This document shows, one piece after another, positions 1 to 22,400 of a stretch of 60,000 bases of DNA. The stretch is from Hydractinia symbiolongicarpus (Eukaryota; Cnidaria; Hydrozoa; Anthoathecata; Hydractiniidae). Location: assembly GCF_029227915.1 (NCBI RefSeq), contig NC_079886.1:16718501-16778500 (forward strand), in the 5' to 3' direction. The translations under genes were made by a program, and so were the position numbers. Under the pieces are notes generated by a model. That model ran no database searches. It was not told the origin of the DNA and saw nothing but the letters and a program-made list of their open reading frames with translations. The number at the start of each line of letters is the position of its first letter. Position 1 is the first letter of the stretch.

Positions 1-217
1 AATTCTTTAGTGAGAATATGAATTTGTGAAAATTAGAAACTATCCAAAGATTTTAGGTCACATTTCAAAAAAGCTTATCATACACGACTGAACAAATACC
101 GTAAATCTAAATTGAATAAATGTCAGTGCAGGTAAATACACCTTGGGTAGAGGTGCAAAGAAGGTGGTAATAAATTCATCAAATTGTTGTTTTACCATTG
201 AACTGATTAAATTATAG

Positions 218-11097
<10,880 letters not shown>

Positions 11098-11171
11098 CGT
11101 CAGGCAAAATAATAATAATAATTGCCTCAGAAGACTTCTTTGTAATTATTTGTATATTCAATTGTTATAGT

Positions 11172-11177
11172 AATAAA
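11172..11177 (+). terminator. Poly(A) signal of the receptor gene
   Basis: An AATAAA lies about 75 bases after the TGA of the channel gene, with T/GT-rich sequence following. It is the only canonical signal close to this stop. Confidence 0.6.
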
Positions 11178-12058
11178 TTATTTTGTTTGCTTTAAATTCG
11201 TGTGATGTTGTTTAAGATTTAATAAGACATTTTATTTATGCGATTCGGTTTTCTAACCTAGAGACATATTTTCCTAAATTATTTTTTTGGATACTACCCA
11301 AACCCCTTTGGATACTGCTATCAAGAGGGGTTTGGGTAACCGTATTCGTAATAATTTTCAAAGTTTAGCGCAGAAATTTTGCGCAAATTTTTTTGTAAAA
11401 ATTGATATTGGGGAAAATATAATTTCTTTCGTGAAAAAAAATTAATTGTAGAAAAAGATAGGCACAGAATTTTTTTAAAAAAATGCTCATGTATCACACA
11501 AGATAAATCGGAATGCTTCGGGGAAAAAATACCACTCCGGCAGATTTTAACCGGTGAAATTTTTTGAAAATGATCATTCGAGGGAGTTGCACAAATAAAG
11601 GTGTTTTGAAAAAAAAGAGATAAAAATGATACAAAATGGAAGCTTAAAACGGATTTGCAATGTTTTGACTCCATCTTCATAATGAATAATACTAATGTAT
11701 TTTTAATAAATTTTAAGGGCTTAAGTTTATTGCAGACTGCATCTGTCCAATAGGTTCTTTTTTTAAAAAAAAATAATTTAAATAATAAAGAGGGCATGGA
11801 CACGAAGTTGGTGTTTCCAAAAATACCGTACGTTGTTTGTAGTAACAGAGCAAAAATAGAATTCGTCTTTCTTGTGGTGACATGTCGGTTTGAATAGTGG
11901 AAAAAATCGTTTTTAAAATTAACATGAAATATTCATCGCATACATCTCGCCGAAAAAAATGAGTAATAAAAAAATGAAAAGAGATGAATTATGAATGAAT
12001 CGAGCAATTCATTTTTAGTGTAAGAGGGTTTTTTTGTAAAAGAAAAATAGCAAATCTT
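11178..12058. other. Intergenic, no gene seen
   Basis: AT-rich spacer between the receptor gene and the MARVEL gene. Apart from the inverted repeat at 11295-11338 I see only A/T homopolymer runs. Open frames on the minus strand at 11321-11803 are low-complexity and unconvincing. Confidence 0.5.
11295..11338 (+). repeat. Perfect 13-bp inverted repeat between two genes
   Basis: TACCCAAACCCCT at 11295-11307 is perfectly inverted as AGGGGTTTGGGTA at 11326-11338 around an 18-base loop. It lies past the poly(A) signal of the receptor gene and about 770 bases before the MARVEL gene. The arms are far more GC-rich than their surroundings. Function is unknown. Confidence 0.6.
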
Positions 12059-12066
12059 ATTATAAA
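12059..12066 (+). promoter_or_regulatory. Possible TATA box of the MARVEL gene
   Basis: A TATTATAAAAAAG stretch stands about 40 bases before the first ATG of the intronless gene at 12104. That spacing would leave a very short 5' UTR. In such AT-rich DNA the motif could be chance. Confidence 0.3.
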
Positions 12067-12103
12067 AAAGAATTAAAAGAGGACAGCGAATTTTCTTTTC
12101 TGC

Positions 12104-12697
12104 ATGATGTCGTCTTTCTATGACAAAGCGTATTTTAAATCAATCTTGGCTATCATCAAGTTGCTGGAGATTCTGATTTTATTAATTGCTTTTGCGACAG
12201 TTTTATCTTTCGATTTGAACGTGGTTTACGAAAATACAGGTTATTCCAAGTTACGATTTTTTACCTTAGTTTCAGCGGTGGCGTGGGTGACCTGCGTAGT
12301 AGTGTACGTGTTAAATATTTCTCGCGTCACAAGAAATTTACCTGTCCCGTGGTATTGGGTTAATTTAATACTTGGGATTATCTTTGGATTGTTTCTTTTG
12401 CTTGCGTCAGCATTTATCGGCAGCTCTGTCATCGATATGAAATCAGCGAAAAGAATTTACGTGTTAACAGACGAGCAGAGAGAAATCACAGAATGCGAAT
12501 ACATCAACAAAAAGGGTGCAACTTCTTGTGTAACCTTGGAAGCCGGCACAGTATTTGGATTTTTTGCCGTGATACTGTTCATTGCTGAGATTGTTATTAA
12601 TGGACAAAAACTGCGACGAGGGGATTACAGTCACGACGCACCTGTTCCCCAGCCTCCTCTTGATAACGTAACCACATCATCGATTGTTGGGCACTAG
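12104..12697 (+). CDS. Four-transmembrane MARVEL-type protein, intronless
   Basis: This is a single uninterrupted frame of 197 codons. It has four hydrophobic helices at about residues 14-36, 52-72, 84-107 and 148-166 with short termini, which is the MARVEL topology (MAL, plasmolipin, CKLF-like and synaptophysin-related families). Members act in membrane apposition and apical vesicle traffic. The loop between helices 3 and 4 carries two cysteines (about residues 131 and 142) that could form an extracellular disulfide. The short tail is proline-rich and ends SSIVGH. Two ATGs stand in tandem (12104 and 12107); the first was taken. It lies 1 kb after the receptor gene on the same strand. The subfamily cannot be settled by eye. 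A different tetraspan family is possible, but the tetraspanin CCG motif is absent. Confidence 0.72.
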   Translation: MMSSFYDKAYFKSILAIIKLLEILILLIAFATVLSFDLNVVYENTGYSKLRFFTLVSAVAWVTCVVVYVLNISRVTRNLPVPWYWVNLILGIIFGLFLLLASAFIGSSVIDMKSAKRIYVLTDEQREITECEYINKKGATSCVTLEAGTVFGFFAVILFIAEIVINGQKLRRGDYSHDAPVPQPPLDNVTTSSIVGH

Positions 12698-13311
12698 TTC
12701 ACGTGGTTTCAACATGTGTGTGGTAATTGAATGGTGTTGAAATCGTAAACGATTTTGCTGGAGATCATAACACGTTTTTAACAAAACAACTTTCTAAGCC
12801 TTTGTTGTGCAAATCACTTTTGATATTTTAAGATATAAAACAATCATTTTTAATATTTGGAGATAATTACTTGTAGTGTAGAATCTATCAGAAGTTTTAT
12901 TATCACTATGATAGCATTGTTGTTTGTATATTGGCTTAACGCGAAATTTCCCTGAAACCACTGTTTTATCCCATTGCCTTTTAAAGATACGTATCAGAAG
13001 CCTGTTCATGCAGTGCTTATAAACAGGCTAGCTATAACTTAGGTGGCTCTGCAAGTGCTGTAATACCACTACCGTAATTATTTTGGGCATCTATAAATTA
13101 TTGTATATATATAGGTAATTTTAGTCAAAGTATGCCATTGATTCCATGTGATTTTTAGTTCGGTCTCTCAATCTACAATTTGTTATTTTCATCATTTAGT
13201 ATTGTCAATTTCTCCCAAATTATCGCGCCAATATAATAAGGGGAATTAAAAATGCATTCCACTAAAAGTCAACACCAAGCCAAGCTTTGGAGTAACAAAT
13301 GTTTACAATGA

Positions 13312-13317
13312 AATAAA
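13312..13317 (+). terminator. Candidate poly(A) signal of the MARVEL gene
   Basis: The sequence GAAATAAAGGA includes AATAAA about 615 bases after the stop. It is the first well-formed signal I noticed downstream, so the 3' UTR would be about 600 bases. Not certain. Confidence 0.35.
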
Positions 13318-14645
13318 GGATGTTTTTTGCATCGCCTTATTGATAATTTTAGTCACGACAAAAGTCGCCATCGTGATACTTAATTTTCTTTAGCGAAAAT
13401 TACTCATGAATACGAGCGTCTTAAATATTAGTCCGAATATTTTTGGTCGTTGTAGACTTTCAAGTAAATATTAACCTCAACCCCAGGTTTTTTTTTCTCC
13501 TTTTGATATGTGGACGACAAGAAAGAAATGATCATTAACATGCTTGGATGTGAGGTTGGAAGGTATGAAAGCTGTAAAGTAGAAGGAAATCATAAACTCT
13601 AAGTAAGGAATACACGTGTCGAAATAAATTAAAAAAGTTTGTTGTGGATGCGTTAATAACGCGCCAAAAATATCTATTGTTTTCTAATCTAGACGTAGTC
13701 ACAAGGTATTGCCATGACAACATTAACATCTCCACGTTTTTCTTTTTATGGAAAAAAACATATTTTTTGGTTGAAGCTAGATGTTTCTTCATTTTGTTGG
13801 ACGCTTTTTTGATGATTTATAGCTGACCACTATCTTGCTTTTGCTTTTCAAACGAGTTTGCCTTTTCACTTTTTCTTCCGATACTCTCCTTCTTCGGTTA
13901 TACTGCCTAGAATGTAATTTTCAGGTGTCTTGAAATCATGTTTTTAGAAGAAGAAGAAAATTGTTTGCAAGCATTGTTTGAATAACTCTCTACAATACAC
14001 ATTGAGCAGACTGATATGGATAAAGTGTAATCAATTAATTTATATCTATTCTAAAAAAAATGTTTTATATACACAACCTAAAAATCGATAAAGTGACGAT
14101 TTTTTTATTGGTGACGAAAATTTTAACCGACGAAATTTTTTCATTGACGTAGTAAGATTATATATGCAGATTCTAAATCGACGCCTGTTTTTTATTCGCC
14201 AGTTTTAAAATAAACAAAGAGCCGATGGTGTGGGTGTTTTTTTATTTCTAGGTAACATGCATTTTAATATGTTTCTAATCAGCTTACGGGTATAAATATA
14301 TTTATTGTATTTGCTTCAATACATGAAGAGTGAAGAAAGGATTAAAAAGGATATCAAGAACAGGACTGCAACGATCGAGAAATCAAGTTTAAAAAACAAC
14401 TTTCTTTTTGAAATAATTGAAACCTTATATCTTAAAATGATAGTTAAGAAAAACCAATTCCAACTCCTTTTAGATCGTTTATTCCTTAAATCTGTAACTT
14501 AAAGGAAACAGTCAATTTTCTTTATGTGGTCCTTCTTTTATTGCCTGTTAAGATGTGCGCGCATATACGGAACTTTGTAAACGTTCGCAACTCACCTTAG
14601 GAAGAATAAGAGAATGTTAATTAGACAAATGAGCCAGGTATCCCC
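13318..14645. other. Intergenic, no gene seen
   Basis: AT-rich spacer with homopolymer runs. I recognise no coding exon, RNA gene or repeat with definable ends. Small frames at 13644-13826 and 14305-14502 look like chance. Confidence 0.45.
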
Positions 14646-14772
14646 AACTTCGTTCCCAGGGTTTCTTATTCTTTTATGTTGGGACGTCCATCATGTGAAC
14701 ACTAGGTGGCGGAGTGACCCCATCATGTTTTTATGTCGTTAGTACAAGCAAAAAAGCCCTGAGAACGAGGTT
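14646..14772. repeat. Short inverted-repeat element (MITE-like), 127 bp
   Basis: The left end AACTTCGTTCCCAGGG (14646-14661) is inverted at the right end as AGCCCTGAGAACGAGGTT (14755-14772), with two or three mismatches. A related pair occurs at 51040-51126, and a single end near 48005-48022, so this looks like a dispersed family of very short palindromic elements. No target duplication was resolved. Confidence 0.5.
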
Positions 14773-15234
14773 TAGCTCTCTCTCTGCAGCGGACCGATAG
14801 GAACCACAAAGCACATGTTTTTGTTCGGTCGCCGTTGTTTTGTTAGTACGCTGGGATGGGAATATGGCTGCACAAGTCCACGTAAACGCGGTCATTCTTT
14901 CTTCTTCTTTCTTGTTTTGTTTGTGAAAATCATATATTTTATTTGCTTTTTCAATGCAGAAAAAAGATGTTGAATCTAACTTAAGTGAGTGGTAAAATAT
15001 TGGTATATTGTGTTCTAACTATAAACTTTTTATCCAACTAAATATTTCTGCTAGTGATATTAGCTAGCTAGCTATACACTATATATGATAAAAATCCATC
15101 GATCTTATTAGATTAGATATGTTCGCTTCTCTTTATCTACGAAGAATGTGTTAGGTTGTCAATATGATTAAGAACATACAGACATAGCTAAGGCAGTTGG
15201 GCTAAACTTACAACAAGGATCATGCAGTGTGTGA

Positions 15235-15523
15235 ATGAAATCGTTCAAGCTATTTAGCTAAGGATTGTATTAACTCAAATTTTGTGACCTTATATTGCGT
15301 TTGGATCGGAACCCCCCCTCAGGTTCCCCCAAGAATGTTTTCACACTTAGCTAGAGGCTGCCAATATGTTATGTTCGCGTCCTCCGAATGACTCACTTTT
15401 GGTAATAAAAACCCGAGTCGGTAAGTTGGAAAAAACTCGGAATTTTTTTTTTACGATCCAAACGCAATATAAGGTCAGGCAATTTGAGTTAACACAATCC
15501 TTAAATAGCGTGAACGATTTCAT
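15235..15523. repeat. Foldback element with ~70-bp arms
   Basis: The left arm (15235-15308) and right arm (15454-15523) are near-perfect inverted copies. Each begins ATGAAATCGTTCA and ends TTATATTGCGTTTGGATCG when read inward. They differ by one 4-bp insertion and a few substitutions. The 145-bp centre includes a short hairpin of its own (GGAACCCCCC, then AGGTTCC). There is no protein coding, so it is probably a non-autonomous foldback transposon or MITE. It lies about 0.9 kb before the PDI gene. Confidence 0.7.
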
Positions 15524-16416
15524 ATTTTTCACATTTATATTTTAGGATTTATTTAGCTACGGTCATTGTTTACAGAAAGAAGAAAATTATAGTAATTAAT
15601 TAGATTACGTGTTTTCTCCTTATAAAAGTGTGATGTTTACCTCCTCCAATCGCAAAATAAGTTGGGATGGAGTATTGGTTTTCTCAAATTATTGTGTTGT
15701 AAAAAGTGTATGAGGGATCTTGTGTTACAGTATACCAGTTTGAACCTAGCTTAGCTGTCATAAATGTGTTTTAGTTTTCGTATTTGGAATGCACAGGCAG
15801 CACAGCTGAAAGAGCGTATTCCACCATTGGTTCCTTTGTTTACATTTTGAGTGGTAAACTCTTTTAGCTCTGGAACCCTGGTATGATACTAGATGGCTTT
15901 AAATCTTTAAATAAATATTCTCCAGATGTTGCCATTCCCTGTCATCAGACATCAGAAAGGAGTTTATGTTTTGCAATTCTGATTGTGGAGTGCCTCAAAA
16001 TCTTGTAAATTCAATTTAAAAAAATGTTCAAAACTTCTTGTTTTACTTGTAGCTACTACTCATCATGGCATTTCTTTGCATTGTCTTTGGTTTCAAGTCT
16101 TAGCCTTATAGTTTCAGCAATAGCCAATACTTTGATGCACTATGTTGTAGAGCTCTGGGTAATTTAAAAATATCAGCATATTTTAACCCTCAAGTCCAGC
16201 TCCATGTAATATATAGAAAAAAAAATTCTATAAGAAGTTGTAGGAAATGTAGATTATTTTCATGGTTTGTGCTTGTTTGATTGTTTAATGAGCCTTGCTT
16301 TGAGAAAATTATGTGAAATTAATACAAATTGACTCCTTAATTATTACAAGGATATTTTGTTGTCACAACAATTAGGGTTAATTACTCTAATTTTTTTATT
16401 GACTGTTTTTCTTTTA

Positions 16417-19400
16417 GAAAGTAACAATGATAAAAAATCACATATTTGTGTTACTGGCTAGTATTTTATGTTTGTTATTGGTAAGTCAAGATTAGAATTA
16501 TTTTTGCTAGTTCGTATTATGCTGGGTTAGGAGCTGGTGTATTGGCCAGGAAAACATGTTGGCATTAAAACCCCATATTTTGACTAAACAATATTTTTGG
16601 TAAAGTTTTGCATGACTGTACAAGAATAATTGTCAGTGCAGTTATTCTGTTGTGCTTACATGTATATAAGAGACATCACTGACCACCTTTTTATCCATGA
16701 TTAATTAACAAATCATGTTTTTTTTTATTCCAGACATGCAATGGAAAAGTCAATGTAAAAAATGTTCATGTTGTTGGCAATGTAAAGGAATATAAAAAAG
16801 TGTTAAAAACACATACCAATGTCCTGACACTATATTCTAAAGATGGTGAGCCATTGTTATTTTACAATAAATAAGATCACCTGTTTAAATATTGTGGGCT
16901 AAAATCCAGTAAAATATACAGTTTTGACAAGCCTTTGAAGTTGACAGCAATTCACAAAACCTGTAAGTAATAAAGAGAGCTTATTCAAACATTGTGGCAT
17001 TTTTGTATTTCACATCAGCAAAATTTTCTTAACAAAACATATATAGTAAAATCCTTATTTTTCTCAGTGATTTATGCTTTTATATATTTAGCAACATAAT
17101 TATAGCTTTCCCACTTAGACTTTTAATATATTTCCTTTTGTTTAGGAAATGCTAGTTTTTATGTTTTAGCTACTAAATTTAAATAATTTTTTTTCTATAA
17201 AAAAACTATTTATACATAATACATACGTAATTTATACATTATACATACGTGGCGCCGTAGATTAGTGGTTATAGCTCTCGTACTCTGTGCGAGAGACCGG
17301 GGTTCGATTCCTCTTACGACGATTTAACATGGGCGAGTGAATGTTACCCTAGCCCCGGGTTAGGTTAGGCCATGTGAGGGAAATTGGGGAAATGGCACAT
17401 TGTGTGGGCCATTTGGATGTTGCCAGGAGTTGTCTAGTAGAGCACAGGCCCTAATTGGGTCTGCGTAGCTCAAAAAGAGCATTAAATACTCTAGGACTAT
17501 CCATCTAAGCCAAGGCCCCTCCTGGAAATAATAAACAGGGTATAACCCTCGATATTTGTGAGGCTATACTCTATAAATACTATTGTATAAAATAATAAAA
17601 ATAAAAATCATTACTTGAAATGCATTAATAAATATTAAACTTTGACACAAAAAAAGACAATTAAGTAAATTTTAGCTTTTTTGCAATGATTTAATTAAAC
17701 CCCAGTGGTTAGAAACTGTTTTTTATGATGTAGCTGAATTGATTTTTGCTAAGAGCTTTTAATGTTCATACATTGCTGAGGAAAAAACTGAACTATACTC
17801 TGGAGAAAAATTAAAACTTTAATTTTTTCGTTGATATATTTTCCTTTTTATGCATGACCTGCTTGTGTACTTTAAAAATATGTCTGCTACGTCAGCAAAT
17901 CCTGAGTGTCGACACAACTTACAGAGGTTGCTCTTATGCATTCTTTCTTTGTAGTAAATTTGAAAAAAAAAACTCTACCTTGAACCAAATTTTTGACACA
18001 GTACGATGAGCAGTTATATCTCCACTAATTGCTATAGAATTAATAATATATACTATTTTGGATTATTAAACCCATAAAATGTGATAAATTACTGATAGGT
18101 TATACAATTTATTTGTTACGTGTGTATCTATCCTTCCAACTTAAGGGAACCCGAGGTATAAAATGATATTAGCCTTGGGACAAGCAAACAGGTGTCATTT
18201 TGGCAAAATATTTTATGTTAATCAATTCAACTTTCTAATATCTTTGCATTAATAAAATTTGAATGCACATCCCTTAACAGGTCTAAAATTACTGATGACA
18301 AAAGATGTCAAAATTTGCTATTACTTAAATATGGCATCATAATTTATGCAACTTAATTAAATCTGAAATTGTTTAAATATCTTGAGAATAGAGCTTTTTA
18401 AAAAAATTTTAGAAAGAACTCCATAATATAAATCCAACGTCATTTTATAGATTGGGTAGCCTTTAAGAATTTTTGTGTTTTTTGTATTTTTTTTAAAAAT
18501 TGATTTATTTTTTGCTCTTTAGATAAGTCAGTTTTAAGCACATTACGATTGTTAGATGGGGTAGCAAAGGAAGTTAAAGGAAAGGGAACTATTGTTTATA
18601 TTAACTGTGGGTAAGTATTTTTATACAGAATGAAAAACTAGCAACTTGAAACTTCGAAAACAAACATCAACATATTTTTAACCAGCAACTATTGGTTGTT
18701 TGCACTATTTCATTTCTACTCATTTTTAGTTTACTGATGCTATGGAGTATATTATGTCTCAATTTCTATTTATTTGAGGTTTTTCATTAAAGTTAGTAAA
18801 CTGATTTTTTCATATATTCAGAGAAGATAAAGAATCTAAAAAGCTCTGCAAGAAATATAGTGTTAACCCGAAACCAAAATTACTCAAGCATTACAAGTAA
18901 GTTGCAACAAATACAATATGGAAATGAATTATGAGTTTGTTGCATTAATTCAAAAAATTTACATTTAGAGATGGAGCTTTTCACAAGGATTTTGACAGGA
19001 AAGAAACTTCAAAGGTTCATTATTGATGCATTTTGAACAGGATTTTTTTTCCTGACGATCTATAGCTTAACACAATCTAGAATTTAATGTTTTTTTACCA
19101 TAGTCAATGTTGACATTTATGCTTGATCCATCGGGTGATGCACCATGGGAAGAGGATCCAACTTCTAAAAGTGTTGTGCATATTAATAGTGAGAAAGTAT
19201 GCCTTTTTATTACATTGTCTTTTTTATTTGAAGAGTAACATGATTTTGTGATTTGAAGTAAAGAAAGAAAAGGTTTTGTTTCTAATATTGTCTTTAGGAT
19301 TTGAACAAACTTCGAAGAAAAGAAAAAGGTCCAATGTTAATTATGTTTTATGCGCCCTGTAAGTACCCAGATATTACTTACGTTATGAATCAAGAGTTAA

Positions 19401-22400
19401 TATATGACATGGATATGGGTGTTGAAAAACAACCTGTGTGGGTCTTGAGATACCTAAACGACCAGAAGTTTAGAAATTTAAGCAATTAAAGTGTTTGCAT
19501 GTTGTTTTTTCTCTAGGAAACTAACACATTGATCACCTTGTGTCACTCCCTGTTAATCTTTTATTTCTTGAATGAGTTGTTCAATCTTATTCAAAAATGT
19601 AAACTGTTCTCATTTTTATTAGGGTGTGGTTACTGTAAGAAATTGAAACCTGATTACTCTGCAGCTGCTTCTGAACTTAAGGGAAAAGCTGTAAGTAAAA
19701 GTAGAAATTAGCTATGTATATTGTAACAATCTTTCAAAGCCTATAAATCTAGTCTAAAAGTATTGGTGTGTTGTAAAGTTTTTATATTAATATCAATGTC
19801 TTAATAACAGGTTGTGTAAAAAACAGGAGGAGGGCTTCATAAAAAAATTGTAGCTTTGATTTTTTACTTTTGAAAGAAGGCAAATATTAAAAGCCTGTTA
19901 AAATGCTACCCAAATGATGCCTTATTTCAGAAATCTTTCTTAGAATGCATTTCTCTGCACTTTCTATCGCCTTTTACCATTTTTTAGGTACTGGTAGGCA
20001 TGGATGTAGACAAACCAGATGCATTCAATGTTCGATACCAGTTCAACATTACTGGATTCCCAACTCTTATCTACTTTGAGTGAGTGTGTTACAGATAATA
20101 ATATTGTGTAATTGCCTCAGTTTTTTCAACAGTGTTCTTTTCTAACAAGTCTGCTGACTTCAGATCTTTGATTGTGCACCTAATTTTAGTGGAAAGGAAA
20201 TCAATTTTAGTAATTATCGTATAGTGACTTTCCATTTGTGTTTCTTTGTTTTAACATTTTGAAATTTTACATGGTGAGCGACGACTTATGATAATATAAA
20301 ACGATTTCTTTTATAGGAAAGGAGAAAAGAAATACAGATATGCTGGTAAATACGATAAGCAGGGTCTTATTGATTGGCTAGCAGAGTAAGAATTCCTTCA
20401 TACTTTATATAGTGTGGGCACAATTTGACGTAATAAATGTGTATTCCTTCAAAATAAAGGTAAAGATAAAAATAATTGGTATAGTTCTTGATTTTTGTGA
20501 ATTTAAATCGTTTAATCACGGACAATTTCGAGTATTAGTAATTGTCATGGTTTCCTATGTTATCCATTGTAACTACTTGTTTTTTTAAATTCTTTCTCTT
20601 TTTACACAACATATCTTCGTAACAGTAAACAAATCTTTGTAATAAAATTTAAAAAATTATCAAAATTTTTAGAATTTCTTTTCATCTATTTGCTATTCCT
20701 GATAAAGTGTTTGAGTATTGAGGCTAGTTTAGAATTCGTCATTTTAAAAATTGGAAGGTCAATGGAAAGGACAATCAAAGTTTTTGTGGTTAATAAACAT
20801 GCACAATTGTGTTTTCTATTGTTACTGAGTCTATTTAATGTAATACTTTTTACACCTTGTGTTTTATGACCACACAAAAAAATTTGCGAAACTAATGCAA
20901 AATAGATACAAATAAGAAAAAATTGACACTTGCATTGTGTGTTTTATCTCTCTTGCTTCAGCTGTTGTATCTGCATTGACTTTATAAGTGACACCGAGGC
21001 TTAACATTTTAGTCCTCAGCCTGAAGGTTCTGGTAAAAAAGATGAAGAAGAAGAGACACCGTGGTCTTCACAAGCACCTGAAATATTACACCTCACTGAT
21101 GCTACTTTTGATGAAAATTTAAAAGCTAACCCATCGATGCTTGTGATGTTTTACGCACCTTGTAAGTATGCTTTTTCTATATAAACGTAATATCATGATT
21201 ATCTTGTAAAAATTGTGTTGCTCAAGTATGAGACCACTTATAATATTAGAAAATATGGATTGTGTGGCAAGTTTGGCTTTTTGTCAGAAAAGAAAAAAAT
21301 TACGCTTCCTCAATTAATTTTATTGCAGTGGCAATTATTGTGTTCTTTGTTCATTTATTTTCAATTTCTGTGATGATATAGGGTGTGGGCATTGCAAGAA
21401 CATGAAACCTGAATATGTTGACGCAGCGAAACAAATGAAAGAAGAAGAGGTTTATTATTTGATTTTTTTTTATTGTTCTTTTTAGTTCTCTTTTTTTCAT
21501 GGTATAAAGTGAGAACATTTCTATGTTTAGTGTCTTTTTATAAAATGTTTTTTAAGTTTTGATTTTTTTTTTTAGATTGCAGGTTCGTTAGCCGCTGTAG
21601 ATTGCACCAAAGAACAGGGTGTTTGTAAAAAATTTGATGTCAGTGGTTATCCAACTATCAAATATTTTGCCAACGCAGAATACAAATTTAAACTCAGTAT
21701 TCGAACCAAAGATAAAATAATAGAGTTCATGAAAAATCCTGAAGCACCTCCACCACCTCCCCCTGAAGATATGCCTTGGGCAGAGGTTTCTTCTCCAGAA
21801 ATTCTCCACTTAGAAGATGACAGTTTCAAGGAAAGTCTAAAAAAAAAGAAACACGTTCTTGGTGAGTAAGGGACCGGAAGATAAAATGTTATGCAAACAA
21901 ATTTTCATCATTTTTATCTTTGTCATTTTGGTTTTAAGAAAGGATGTAAAAATTAAAATTTAAAAAAGTTAGAGCCCTGCATAGTACAGAAAAATCTTTA
22001 TAAATAATTTTTTTAGATATGATTTTAATACCTTAAAATATATCAGAATATTTTGTGCGGCGTTTTTAAGCTTCGTGTGTATTGACATTTTAGAATCAAT
22101 CCTTTTGATTGATAATTGATAATAACTTTTATATCTGGGTGCTATATAAGAAAAAAAATTTCTCGGAAGATTATAGTTGAAAGTTTTTAAATTAAAATTG
22201 TAAAAAGGGTAGATATCAGTAGATAACCCTCGCTGTTTGGATTAAAATCTTGAGTTTTAACCGTTTTAAAATTAATAAAATACAGACCAGAAAATTGTGG
22301 AACAACTAAGAAGGTATCTATTTATATGCAAGTTATAGCTATAATCGAAATTTTTACATCTCTATTGCTAGTAATGTTTTATGCACCTTGGTGTGGACAC

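Noticed and set aside
11321-11803. 160-codon minus-strand frame
   Set aside because: Rich in Phe/Lys/Ser from A/T runs, with no domain or credible start context.
12241-12432. Minus-strand frame inside the MARVEL gene
   Set aside because: Shadow of the real gene on the opposite strand.
17251-17322. Functional tRNA gene (good A and B boxes)
   Set aside because: It is followed by a conserved 250-bp body shared by two other copies, and the anticodon arm is poorly formed. It is the head of a SINE.
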